A stretch of 52,238 nucleotides of DNA from Deltaproteobacteria bacterium (GCA_028818755.1 JAPPNF010000138.1:1-52238), one strand, 5' to 3'. Numbered from the stretch's first letter, positions 32,472 to 41,332 are shown. Program-made: numbers and translations. The notes: generated by a model not told the origin, from the sequence alone.

Positions 32472-33503
32472 TCAAAGGGGTTTGCGAGCAAGGAAGCAAT
32501 ACAACGGTGTGAAGACCCCGGATCTACCGCCCGCGACATAGGCGGCCGCGGTCTGATCCAGGAACCGGCATATTTCCGCGGAACCTTCCGGAAAGAGCCG
32601 CAGCGCCTCGGTCAGCTTCAAGATCGCGAAGATCGCCTTGCGGCCCCACGGAGCCCTGTAGAAAACACTCCTCAACGTCCCCCGACGATTCTCCATGGGC
32701 TGATACCATGGTGTGGACGGCCCCTCCTTGACGTTTCGGTCGATTCCCTCGATGACATGGAATCCCGCCGCCTCAAGCGAGCGATCGACCTCGCCCATGG
32801 TCGCGATATCCTGCAGAGCAACGTGACGCATGAGACCCTGCTTGATGGTCCGGTGCCGGCTGTCGTCCGGATCGAACTTGTCCGTCAGGCACATCTCCTG
32901 GCCCCAAAACAGGGCTCCGGGTTTCAGGATGCGGAATATCTCCGCGAACGCACGTTGCTTGTCCGGCGCATGGCACGTCGACTCGATGGCATAGCCCCTG
33001 TCGAACGTATTGTCTTCGATCGCGCCCATGTCCATGAAACTGCACTCTACGTAATCGACCATGTGGTCGAGCCCTGCTTCACCGGTCAGCGTCCTGGCCC
33101 TTGCAAGCTGAGTTGCGCTGTTGTTGATCCCCACAACCTTGACACCGGCCTCACGCACAACCCGACGCAGCGGGCCGCCGATCCCGCAGCCGACATCGAC
33201 CACCGTCATGCCCTGCCGCAACTCCAGCTTGGCGATCATCAAGCGCTGATGCCTGATGACGGATTCCTCCAGACTCTCCCGCGGCGTCAGGGGCGCGAAG
33301 TGCAGGGATTCACCCCAGCCGAAGACCATGAGGTCACTGCAAAGGTCATAGTAGCCTTTCACCGTTTCGGTATGGTCGCGCGCGCCTGCGCCGCCGGTCT
33401 CCGCCTCTCCGTCGATCCAGCCGTCGAAAGTTCTCCTGCGTCGGGCGATGTCCGCCCCGCGGGGTGCATGCTTGAGCGAGTTGAATAGTCTGCCTAGTTG
33501 CAT
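32472..33503 (-). CDS. Sterol C-24 methyltransferase homologue (Erg6/SMT family)
   Basis: A SAM-dependent methyltransferase of about 343 residues that matches eukaryotic sterol 24-C-methyltransferases along its length. It has YYDLCSD then FGWGESLHFAP (the aromatic sterol-binding region I), SLEESVIRHQ, the SAM motif VVDVGCGIGGPLR, GINNSATQL, and YAIESTCHAPDK. It also has LKPG with EMCLTDKFDP, and the C-terminal Sterol_MT_C domain with PWYQPM, FPEGSAEI and VAGGRSGVFTPLYCFLARKPL in part. It would methylate C-24 of a sterol side-chain alkene or a similar triterpenoid. ATG 33503 is preferred; a TTG at 33560 would add 19 residues. It is divergent from the MMPL exporter gene. Confidence 0.88.
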   Translation of the reverse strand: MQLGRLFNSLKHAPRGADIARRRRTFDGWIDGEAETGGAGARDHTETVKGYYDLCSDLMVFGWGESLHFAPLTPRESLEESVIRHQRLMIAKLELRQGMTVVDVGCGIGGPLRRVVREAGVKVVGINNSATQLARARTLTGEAGLDHMVDYVECSFMDMGAIEDNTFDRGYAIESTCHAPDKQRAFAEIFRILKPGALFWGQEMCLTDKFDPDDSRHRTIKQGLMRHVALQDIATMGEVDRSLEAAGFHVIEGIDRNVKEGPSTPWYQPMENRRGTLRSVFYRAPWGRKAIFAILKLTEALRLFPEGSAEICRFLDQTAAAYVAGGRSGVFTPLYCFLARKPL

Positions 33504-33727
33504 GGTGTAGTCATGACTCCACCGCCGTGTACGGCACGAAGCCTGCGACGTGGCATTCAATCAAACAAGCCTCAAGTAACATCGTGTTTTAGAATAGAAA
33601 ATCTAGAAAGTCGGCCGAAGCCCGCGGCCTCGTTGAACAAAGGCTTGATTTGACGCCGGTGAGTCTGACGTGTTAATTGCAGCGACGTGAACGCAGAAGC
33701 GCTCGAAAACTGCCCGACAACGAAAGC

Positions 33728-36016
33728 ATGACCTCCCTGTCTCCGGACCGCTACGCCGCGTTCCTGCTGCGCTACCGATGGCTGGTCCTCCTGGCGTCCG
33801 TAGCGGTCATGCTGGTCATGACGGCCGGCGTCCAGTTCCTCAACATCTCCAACGACTGGCGCGACATGCTCGACGAGGACAATCCTCAGCTCGTCGCGTT
33901 CGACGCCCTGGAGGATACCTACACCGCCACCAATGCGGCGGTGATCGCGGTGGCGCCCAAGGGCGGGTCGGTATTCACCCGCGAGGCGCTGGTGGCCATC
34001 GAGGACTTGACCGAGGCCGCGTGGGAGGTGCCCTGGTCCAGCCGGGTCGACTCCCTTGTCAACTACAACCACAGCGAGGCGATCGAGGACGACCTGAACG
34101 TCGAGCGGCTGGTGGAAGACGCGGCATCGCTGAGCGATGAAGACCTCGCGCGGATCAGGAAGATCGCGCTTGGCGAGCCCAGTGTCGCCGGCCGTCTCGT
34201 CTCCCGCGACGGGCGCGTTGCCGGACTGGTGATCAGCTTCACCTTGCCCGAGCACTCGGACGCCGCCGAGATACAGACTTACCACTATCTCCGCGGCCTC
34301 CTGGCCAAGGCCCAGGCAGCCCATCCGGACATCGCCTATCACGTGACCGGCAACGTCTTCGTGAACCAGGTCCTGACGGAAGCGGCCCAGGACGACATGG
34401 GGATTCTCGCGCCCGCCGCCTTCTTCGTCATCGTGGTCGTCGGCGCGTTCCTCCTGCGCTCCCTGTTCGGCACGCTGTGCATCATCACCCTGCTCATTTT
34501 CGTGGTCGCCTCGACCATGGGCGTCATCGGCTGGACCGGGCTGGTGCTCAACGCCGCCAACTCCGGCATTCCTCTCATCATCATGACCCTCGCCATCTGC
34601 GACTCGGTCCACATCATCGGGACCGCCAACTCCGGCATGGGCCAGGGTCTGGACCGGGACGCGGCCATCGCCGAATCGCTGCGGGACAATGCCTGGCCGG
34701 TGTTCCTCACGACGGCCACGACGATGATCGGGTTCCTCAGCATGAACGCCTCGGACTCGCCGCCGTTCCGGATCCTCGGCAACCTGGTGGCCGTCGGCAT
34801 GCTGGTCGCCTACGTGTATTCCATGACGCTGCTGCCGGCGTTGCTCGCGGTCCTGCCGTTGCGGGCGCGCGCCGCACGCGCCGGGGGTTCCGCCTTCTTC
34901 GATCGCCTCGGCGCCTTCGTGGTGGCGCGCCGCACGCTCCTGCTCTGGTCCGTGGCCGCCGTGGCGGTCGCCCTGGTGGCGGGCGTGCCGCGCGTCGAGC
35001 TGACGGACAACTGGACCACTCATTTGGACAAGCGTTACGAGTTCCGGCGCGATACGGACTTCGTCATCGAGAACCTGACCGGCGTGGAAACGCTGGAGTA
35101 CAGCCTGAACGCCGGGCGCGACGGCGGCATCACCGATCCCGACTATCTGCGCAAGGTGGACGCTTTCGCCGGATGGTACCGCGCCCAGCCGGAAGTCGCG
35201 CACGTCCAGGTGTTTACGGACATCATGAAGCGCCTCAACAAGAACATGCACGGCGACGACCCGGCCTTCTACCGGGTGCCCGAAGACTCCCGGCTCGCCG
35301 CGCAGTACCTGCTGCTCTACGAGCTTTCGGTTCCCTTCGGCATGGACCTCAACAACCGCATCAACGTCGCCAAATCCGCGACGCGCATGACCGTCACGCT
35401 CGGCAGACTGAAGTCCGAAGAGCTGCGCGCGCTCGAGGTGCGCGGTCAGGACTGGCTCCGCGTCAACGCCCCTGGTTTGGCCAGCGAGGCATCGGGCTAC
35501 AGCCTCGTGTTCGCCCACCTGGCCATACGGAACACCCTGAGCATGCTGTGGGGCACGGTCACCGGCATGATCCTCATCTCGCTCATCCTGATCGGGATCT
35601 TCAGAAGCGTGCGCTTCGGACTCATCAGCCTCGTGCCCAACCTCATCCCCTCGGCCATGGCCTTCGGCGTCTGGGGCTACCTGTACAGCGAGGTGGGGCC
35701 CGCTGGATCTCTCGTCACCGCCATCGCCTTCGGCACCGTCGTCGACGATACGATTCACATTATGGCCAAGTATCTGAAGGCGCGTCGCGAGGGGCTTTCC
35801 TCGCCCGAGGCGGTGCGCTACAGCTTCAATTCGGTAGGTGGTGCGTGCTTCACCACGACCATGATGCTGGTGCTGGGCTTCCTGGTGTTCGCGACGTCGG
35901 GATTCGCCATCAGCTGGATGCTCGGCCTCCTGGTTGCTCTCACGCTCGGTTTTGCGCTGGTCCTCGATTTGCTGCTCCTGCCGCCCTTGCTGATGGCCAT
36001 CGACCGGAAGACCTGA
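33728..36016 (+). CDS. MMPL/RND-superfamily lipid exporter
   Basis: A 762-residue, 12-helix RND-type permease with two repeats. Helix 1 (RYRWLVLLASVAVMLVMTAGV in part) is followed by a large periplasmic domain, then a block of five helices with the FLTTATTMIGFLSMNAS motif. The second half repeats this: helix 7 at LLLWSVAAVAVALVAGV and the matching CFTTTMMLVLGFLVFATSGF. Relatives export lipids such as hopanoids, sterols and mycolates. ATG 33728 directly precedes the helix-1 region, although no clear ribosome site is seen. Next to a sterol methyltransferase, a sterol/triterpenoid cargo is plausible (inference). Confidence 0.84.
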   Translation: MTSLSPDRYAAFLLRYRWLVLLASVAVMLVMTAGVQFLNISNDWRDMLDEDNPQLVAFDALEDTYTATNAAVIAVAPKGGSVFTREALVAIEDLTEAAWEVPWSSRVDSLVNYNHSEAIEDDLNVERLVEDAASLSDEDLARIRKIALGEPSVAGRLVSRDGRVAGLVISFTLPEHSDAAEIQTYHYLRGLLAKAQAAHPDIAYHVTGNVFVNQVLTEAAQDDMGILAPAAFFVIVVVGAFLLRSLFGTLCIITLLIFVVASTMGVIGWTGLVLNAANSGIPLIIMTLAICDSVHIIGTANSGMGQGLDRDAAIAESLRDNAWPVFLTTATTMIGFLSMNASDSPPFRILGNLVAVGMLVAYVYSMTLLPALLAVLPLRARAARAGGSAFFDRLGAFVVARRTLLLWSVAAVAVALVAGVPRVELTDNWTTHLDKRYEFRRDTDFVIENLTGVETLEYSLNAGRDGGITDPDYLRKVDAFAGWYRAQPEVAHVQVFTDIMKRLNKNMHGDDPAFYRVPEDSRLAAQYLLLYELSVPFGMDLNNRINVAKSATRMTVTLGRLKSEELRALEVRGQDWLRVNAPGLASEASGYSLVFAHLAIRNTLSMLWGTVTGMILISLILIGIFRSVRFGLISLVPNLIPSAMAFGVWGYLYSEVGPAGSLVTAIAFGTVVDDTIHIMAKYLKARREGLSSPEAVRYSFNSVGGACFTTTMMLVLGFLVFATSGFAISWMLGLLVALTLGFALVLDLLLLPPLLMAIDRKT

Positions 36017-36047
36017 TCCGGCGTTTCCTGTGCGGGAATCACCCTGA

Positions 36048-37406
36048 ATGCCCCGACGAATTGCCATTGTGGGCGGCGGCGTTTCGGGGCTTGGCGCCGC
36101 ATGGGCACTCCATCATCACCCGGACCGTTTCGATTTCCGGCTGTTCGAGGCCCAGGAACAGATCGGCGGCAATGCCGTCACCGTCGACATGCCGCAAGAC
36201 GACGGCGGCTCGATTCCCTTCGACATTTCCGTCACCGCCTGTATCCCGTCGGTGTATCAGCACATCCTGCTGTTGATGGAACGGTTCGGCATCGATCTGG
36301 TCGACACCCGATTCAGCTACAGCGTGAAGTATGGCAACGGAATTTACGCCCACGATTTCGCTTCCGGCATCAGGGCGCAGCTGCAATCGGAGATTACGCG
36401 GTTCCAACGGCTCCTTGGGTGTTTACATAGGGTTGGGTGGCTGACCCGCTCCCGGTCGAAGCTGCTGAACGCCCTCAACCCGTTCAACTACATCAGCATG
36501 GGCACGGTCCTGAACCTGGGACGATTCTCCGGAGACTTCCGCTACAAGATCCTGAAACCCATGTTCATCAACTTCGTGCTGGCTACGAACATATTCGACA
36601 TGCCGGCGGCGCTCTTCGCGAGGTATCTCGAGTTCTTCGACATCGAAACCGCCACCCCCATGCAGACGTGGGACCAGGGTACACGGCGCATATACGAGAA
36701 CCTGTCGGCGAACTTTCGCGACAAGATCTACCTGGGCAGACCCGTCCGGAAGGTGTACCGGGATGCGTCCGGTGTCACGGTAGAGGACGCTGAGGGTGCC
36801 CGGGAGACGTTCGACGAGGTGGTCTTCGCATGCAATGCGGACCAGACGTTGCGGGTCCTCGATCATCTCACGTTTCTCGAACGCTATATTCTCTCGTCGA
36901 TACGTTATGACAGCGAGATCCATCACCTCGCTGTCGTCCACTCCGACGCCTCGGTGCTTCCCGACAACGAGGTGAAGCCTCTGTCAACGCGGAGCAATCA
37001 CATAGAACAGTACGGTGCGAAACCGGACAACTATGAAATCACGTACATTATGCACAACCAGCAACCGTGGGCCAATCGGTCCGACAAGCCGTGTCTGGTG
37101 ACCTACAACCCGAATAGCCCCATCGACGAACGAAAGGTACTCGAGAAACGATCGTTTCAGCACATCGTCCACGACGTGCGTCACGTTGCATGGATCGTCG
37201 GCCTGTTTCGCTTCATTCAGGGCAGGAGACGGACGTGGCACTGCGGCGCCCACACGCTGGTGAACAGCCAGGAGACCTGTCTCGTTACCGGGCTCGCCGC
37301 CGCCAGGCAGCTCGGCGCGGATTACCCCTTCGACGATCTCGCTGCCAAGCGGTGGTTCAACTATTACGGGAGCATCCTGTACGGCCGGCGATTCAGGAGG
37401 GCGTAG
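36048..37406 (+). CDS. FAD/NAD(P)-dependent amine-oxidase-fold protein (COG2907-like)
   Basis: A 452-residue flavoprotein: N-terminal dinucleotide motif IAIVGGGVSGLGAAWAL, FEAQEQIGGNAVTVD, and the family features FACNADQTLRVLDHLTFLER, VVHSDASVLPD and the C-terminal HCGAHTL...LVTGLAAARQLG flavin-binding strand. COG2907 members accompany lipid-modifying methyltransferases (cyclopropane-type) in many bacteria and are thought to oxidise lipid chains. It follows the exporter by 31 bases in the same direction, so it is probably in the same operon. Here it could desaturate or isomerise a sterol or acyl intermediate (inference). Confidence 0.8.
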   Translation: MPRRIAIVGGGVSGLGAAWALHHHPDRFDFRLFEAQEQIGGNAVTVDMPQDDGGSIPFDISVTACIPSVYQHILLLMERFGIDLVDTRFSYSVKYGNGIYAHDFASGIRAQLQSEITRFQRLLGCLHRVGWLTRSRSKLLNALNPFNYISMGTVLNLGRFSGDFRYKILKPMFINFVLATNIFDMPAALFARYLEFFDIETATPMQTWDQGTRRIYENLSANFRDKIYLGRPVRKVYRDASGVTVEDAEGARETFDEVVFACNADQTLRVLDHLTFLERYILSSIRYDSEIHHLAVVHSDASVLPDNEVKPLSTRSNHIEQYGAKPDNYEITYIMHNQQPWANRSDKPCLVTYNPNSPIDERKVLEKRSFQHIVHDVRHVAWIVGLFRFIQGRRRTWHCGAHTLVNSQETCLVTGLAAARQLGADYPFDDLAAKRWFNYYGSILYGRRFRRA

Positions 37407-37422
37407 GGGCGGGCGGCGCGCC

Positions 37423-38466
37423 TCAAGGTGTGGCGCCGCCGGTGCCGCACGGGTCGGCATAGAACTGGGCGCAGTAGCGCCTGAAGGGCATGATCTTGCC
37501 GTCGGAAGCGGAGAGGCGCGGGCGCGATCGATATTGTTTGCGGCTCCAGATTACCACGTCCTGCAGGACGTCATGCCGTTGCTGGGACACCATGAACCTG
37601 TTCATGATGGGGGCGCGCCATCCCACCGGCAGGAACCCGAGGCCTGCGATCTTCCGCGCCGGCTTCCGTATTTCCTGCACCTGCGAGACCAACGACATGT
37701 CGATGAGCGTGCCGTCCACCGGCGTCGCCAGCACCCACAGGCGCGCATCCAGGCCGATGGAGTGCTCGCGGATTTCCACGAACGAGTAGCCAAGCCCGAA
37801 GACATGAGTGGTGACCGAGGTGTCGAAGGTGAGGGTCGCGACCCTGGCGATGGTCCGCTTTGTCTTGAAGCGGAAACGACTCTCGAGGCGGGGACCGTCC
37901 ACGGACAGCTCCTGGACGGGGTTCACGTCTTCGTAGCCGTGGACGTAGCACAGGTGCGCGAAATCCACCGAGTTCTCCGACGTCTCCTGGGGATGGCCGG
38001 GAAAGCGGAGGGTCTTGATCGCGAAGCCGCTCCAGCCCGCCTGATCCGGCGCCTCCGCGGGCAGGCTCCATTGCGGGTCCCGCCCGCCGAGCCCCCACCA
38101 GGCGAAGATCAGGCCGAGAACTTCCCGCGTTTCGAAGACCCGCAGCTTCGCGGTCCTGGGTGGAGGGACAAAGGGGGTGGCGACGCACTGGCCGGTGACA
38201 TCGTATTCGTAGCCGTGGAAGGGGCAGACGAGGCGGCCGTCGCGTACGCGTCCTCCCGCGGCAGGGCCGAGATCGGAGCCCAGGTGCGGGCAAACCGATT
38301 CGGCAACGCAGACGCGCCCGTCCTCGCCGCACCACACGACGACGTTCTCGCCCATCCATGTCTTTTGGACAAGTCCGGCCTTCAGCACGGCTTGGCGGGT
38401 TGCTACGAAGTACCAACCCTCGGGAAACGGGGAAGGCAAAGGGGCGTTCGTGGCCTCCGTCCTCAT
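37423..38466 (-). CDS. Rieske monooxygenase, steroid/sterol oxygenase type
   Basis: A 347-residue Rieske oxygenase: iron-sulfur ligands CPH (C59, H61) and CPFH (C81, H84), then the mononuclear iron site NSVDFAHLCYVHG (N165, D168, H171, H176). GMIFAWW-like GLIFAWWG and the TSENSVDFAH context resemble KshA steroid hydroxylase and the DAF-36/Neverland cholesterol 7,8-desaturases, rather than aromatic-ring dioxygenases; this is by motif resemblance only. A hydrophobic C-terminal region may associate with membrane. It converges on the FAD gene and is divergent from the P450 gene. No Shine-Dalgarno is visible at ATG 38466. Confidence 0.83.
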   Translation of the reverse strand: MRTEATNAPLPSPFPEGWYFVATRQAVLKAGLVQKTWMGENVVVWCGEDGRVCVAESVCPHLGSDLGPAAGGRVRDGRLVCPFHGYEYDVTGQCVATPFVPPPRTAKLRVFETREVLGLIFAWWGLGGRDPQWSLPAEAPDQAGWSGFAIKTLRFPGHPQETSENSVDFAHLCYVHGYEDVNPVQELSVDGPRLESRFRFKTKRTIARVATLTFDTSVTTHVFGLGYSFVEIREHSIGLDARLWVLATPVDGTLIDMSLVSQVQEIRKPARKIAGLGFLPVGWRAPIMNRFMVSQQRHDVLQDVVIWSRKQYRSRPRLSASDGKIMPFRRYCAQFYADPCGTGGATP

Positions 38467-38556
38467 CTAAGTGAATTTGTACCACTCTCGCGCCTGCTGT
38501 GCTAGAATTGACAATAACCTTGATAATGTGAAAGTTCGCTTCAGGAGGGGAGACCA
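38467..38556. promoter_or_regulatory. AT-rich divergent promoter region
   Basis: A 90-base, clearly AT-richer gap between the divergent Rieske and P450 genes. It includes TTGACA at 38508-38513 and TAGAAT at 38503-38508, but I cannot pair a -35 and -10 at normal spacing. AGGAGGGG (38543-38550) is the ribosome site of the P450 gene. Confidence 0.35.
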
Positions 38557-40584
38557 ATGGCTCTCTCAACAGACGGCATCGCGACCCGGCAACTGAGCTT
38601 GCCCGAGGAGCTGCTGCTGATGCTCCTCAACGGAGAATCCGGCTACTTTCACCAAGTGCCCGGCTGGGACCTGAACTGCGCCGTCATCGGAGCGGTGCTC
38701 GCGGAGCTGTCGCTCGCATCCCGCATCGATACCGATCGAAGGTCCCTGATTCTTCTGGACCGAACAGCGGTGGGCGACCCCGCCCTCGACCCCATCCTCA
38801 AGGAGATCGCCGAGGAACCGGTTCAACAGAACGCGCGGTACTGGATCGAACGGCTCGCTCCCCGGGCGGACTCGATCATTGACTTGACGCTGGATCGCCT
38901 CGTCGGCCTGAAGATCCTGGAGCACCACGACGGCGACTTCTGGACGCTTTCTCACGCTGCCGGTCATGAGCACCTCAACACCGGCAATGGAGAAGGCACG
39001 GCGGTCGAGTTCGTCACATCGCGCATCACGAAGGTGATCTTCTACAACGAGATTCCCACGCCGAGAGACATCATCATCGTCGGCCTCCTCAATACGTGCG
39101 ATGTCCTGCGCTTCATATTCGAACTCGACGACGAGTCGGAGGCGCGTATCAAGGTCGTTTGCCAGTTGGAACTGATCGGCCGCTCCATCGCCGAGGCGGT
39201 CGCCCATAACCTGGCCGGCCCGTTGCTTCGGCGTTCCCACCTCACCAAGAAAATCCCCACGGTCCCGTTGCGTAAACTGCTGTTCAATTCACATCTTCGC
39301 AACGGCAACATCCCGGCTCTCTTCGCGGACATTGCGCAAGAGTACGGCCCGGTGTTCAAGCTCCGCCCGCCGTTCAAGAAGCCCATGATCTTCCTCGCCG
39401 GGCCAGAGACGAATCACTGGACCAACAAGCGCGGGCGCATGTACCTGAGGGCCAAGGACTACTTTTCCGACTTCGAGAAGATCTACGGCGCGAACGGCGT
39501 ATTGCCCTCCCTGGACGGCGCCGATCATTTCCGGCTCCGCAAGTCCCTGGCGCCGGCGTATTCCCGCGGCAGACTGGAAGGGCAACTGGACCAGCTCTTC
39601 GATCATGTCCGAAAATACATGGCGAATTGGACAGTCGGGGACACCTTGCCTGCCACGACCATGTGCCGGAAAATGATCAACGCGCAGCTCTCTCCGGTCT
39701 TCCTGGGCGTTGAATCGCAGGACATCTTCGACGATCTGTCGACGTACAAGGAACGGGCGCTCACCACCCACATCATGCAGGCCCTGCCCAAGTTCATGCT
39801 GGGCACCCCGGGAATGAGACGCCGGGCCAAAGCCGTCGACACTTTGCTGGCGCGGGTCCAAAGCCTCCATACCTCGGCCCAGCGGGCCGAGGCCGCTCGG
39901 GACCTTGCGGATGACCTGCTAAGCCTGCACGCGAGCGACCCTCAGTTCGTCCCTGAGTCGAATCTGCGTTTCGCCCTTTCAGCGGCGCTGATCGCCAGCG
40001 TGTACCTCGGCGATGCGTTCAGCTTCACACTCTACGCCATGGCGTCACAGCCCGAGATTTACGCGAGGATCCGGAGCGAAGCGGATGCCCTGTTCAATGA
40101 CGGCGATCCGGATGCCGAGTCATTCCACCCGTCCGCCATCGACGTGACGCACCGATTCCTCATGGAGTGCCTGCGCGTTTACCCGATCGTCCCGGTGTCC
40201 ATCCGGAACGTCATGAATACGTGCGTGGTGGAGGACTACGAACTGCCGGTGGGGTCACAGCTCTTCATTGCCCAGACAGCCGCGCATTACATGAACGACG
40301 TGTTCCCCGAGCCCTTCAAATTCGACATCGACCGTTATCTGTCTCCGCGCAATGAACACCACAATCCCGGGTACGCCCCGTTCGGGCTGGGGACGCACAC
40401 CTGTCTCGGCTCCCGGTGGTTGGAATTGCAATTGGCCGTCAACGTGCTGATGCTCGCGCACTACTTCACGATCGAGGTGTCGCCCGCCGACTTCAGGTTC
40501 CGGTTCAATCCTCTTCCATCAATGAAGCCCAGCAAGAAGCTGCACTTCCGCGTTTCCGAGCGGAGACACGAAATTCCCGCCTGA
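38557..40584 (+). CDS. GPP34 (GOLPH3/VPS74-like) domain fused to cytochrome P450
   Basis: A 675-residue two-domain protein. Residues about 13-225 match the GPP34/GOLPH3 fold: LSLPEELLLMLLNGESG, VPGWDLNCAVIGAVLAELSLASRIDTD in part, LILLDRTAVGDPALDPILKEI in part, then RLVGLKILEHHDG. Residues about 245-675 are a P450: ExxR in ECLRVYP (E537, R540), PEPFKFDIDRYL, and the haem loop FGLGTHTCLG with thiolate Cys616. The I-helix reads LGDAF (484-488), without the acid-Thr pair. The P450 looks CYP51/CYP7-like in general pattern. GOLPH3 proteins bind phosphoinositide membranes, so the N-terminus may dock the oxygenase at a membrane. AGGAGGGG precedes the ATG. Confidence 0.87.
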   Translation: MALSTDGIATRQLSLPEELLLMLLNGESGYFHQVPGWDLNCAVIGAVLAELSLASRIDTDRRSLILLDRTAVGDPALDPILKEIAEEPVQQNARYWIERLAPRADSIIDLTLDRLVGLKILEHHDGDFWTLSHAAGHEHLNTGNGEGTAVEFVTSRITKVIFYNEIPTPRDIIIVGLLNTCDVLRFIFELDDESEARIKVVCQLELIGRSIAEAVAHNLAGPLLRRSHLTKKIPTVPLRKLLFNSHLRNGNIPALFADIAQEYGPVFKLRPPFKKPMIFLAGPETNHWTNKRGRMYLRAKDYFSDFEKIYGANGVLPSLDGADHFRLRKSLAPAYSRGRLEGQLDQLFDHVRKYMANWTVGDTLPATTMCRKMINAQLSPVFLGVESQDIFDDLSTYKERALTTHIMQALPKFMLGTPGMRRRAKAVDTLLARVQSLHTSAQRAEAARDLADDLLSLHASDPQFVPESNLRFALSAALIASVYLGDAFSFTLYAMASQPEIYARIRSEADALFNDGDPDAESFHPSAIDVTHRFLMECLRVYPIVPVSIRNVMNTCVVEDYELPVGSQLFIAQTAAHYMNDVFPEPFKFDIDRYLSPRNEHHNPGYAPFGLGTHTCLGSRWLELQLAVNVLMLAHYFTIEVSPADFRFRFNPLPSMKPSKKLHFRVSERRHEIPA

Positions 40585-40648
40585 CCGGTCATCGCCGCTT
40601 CCGCCACATCCGGAGCCCGCAACATTCGCCGAATCGAAAGGAAGCAAC

Positions 40649-41332
40649 ATGCCGGACGGAGTCGAACAGCTCAACGAAGACATCATCACGGCCTCCCGGA
40701 TTCTGAGCCGGGAAGGGCTGGTGCAGGGGTTCGGTCACGTGAGCGCGCGGATTCCGGACTCGGACCTGTTCGTGATCACCCCACGGATCGCCCTGGAGCT
40801 GGTGCAGCCCGGACAACTGGTGGTGGTGAATCTGCAGGGTCAGGTGCTGGAGGCGCCGGCGCCGCCGTCCTTCGAGACCGCGCTCCACACGGCCATCTTC
40901 AACGCTCGGCCGGACGTCAACGCCATCACGCGGATCCATGCGAGGACCGCGAACATGTTCTCGGTAACGGACACCCCGCTGGACGCGGTGCACAACCACG
41001 GCAGCTTCTTCAGCGGCGGAGTGCCGGTCTTCAGGACCATCGACCTCATTTCCACGCGCGAGCTGGGCGAAGGCGCGGCCGCGGCGCTGGGGGATGCGGC
41101 GGCGGTGCTGCTACAGGGGAACGGTCAGGCGACGGTGGGGAGGACCATCCCGGAAGCGGTGATGATGGCCATCTACCTCGAGGAGGCGGCGCAGGTGCTC
41201 TACGGCGCCATGCAGGTGGGGACGCCGCGTTTCCTTCCCGGGGAAGCGGCGGGCTCGCGGCAGAAGGAGGCGCTGCCGCCGCCGGACATGGAACGCGCCT
41301 GGAACTTCTTCAAGAGCCGGGTGGGGATGTAG
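40649..41332 (+). CDS. Class II aldolase/adducin-fold protein with altered metal site
   Basis: A 227-residue protein of the class II aldolase/adducin family: GFGHVSARIPDSDLFVITPR, the ITRIHARTANMFS region and LLQGNGQATVGRTIPEAVMMAIYLEEAAQ in part. In active aldolases the zinc ligands are HxH and the histidine of NHG. Here these read HAR and GNG, so at least two of three ligands are lost, although an HNHG stretch nearby might compensate. It lies 64 bases after the P450 gene, with AAGGAAG ahead of the ATG, and is probably co-transcribed. It may be a decarboxylase-like or non-catalytic member. Confidence 0.78.
   Translation: MPDGVEQLNEDIITASRILSREGLVQGFGHVSARIPDSDLFVITPRIALELVQPGQLVVVNLQGQVLEAPAPPSFETALHTAIFNARPDVNAITRIHARTANMFSVTDTPLDAVHNHGSFFSGGVPVFRTIDLISTRELGEGAAAALGDAAAVLLQGNGQATVGRTIPEAVMMAIYLEEAAQVLYGAMQVGTPRFLPGEAAGSRQKEALPPPDMERAWNFFKSRVGM

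Noticed and set aside
33572..36067. 831-codon minus-strand open frame opposite the MMPL exporter
   Set aside because: Low-complexity His/Asp/Glu/Gly-rich shadow of the membrane protein gene.
38503..38513. TTGACA and TAGAAT boxes between the Rieske and P450 genes
   Set aside because: They overlap each other and no partner box lies at 16-18 bases, so a specific promoter call is not justified.
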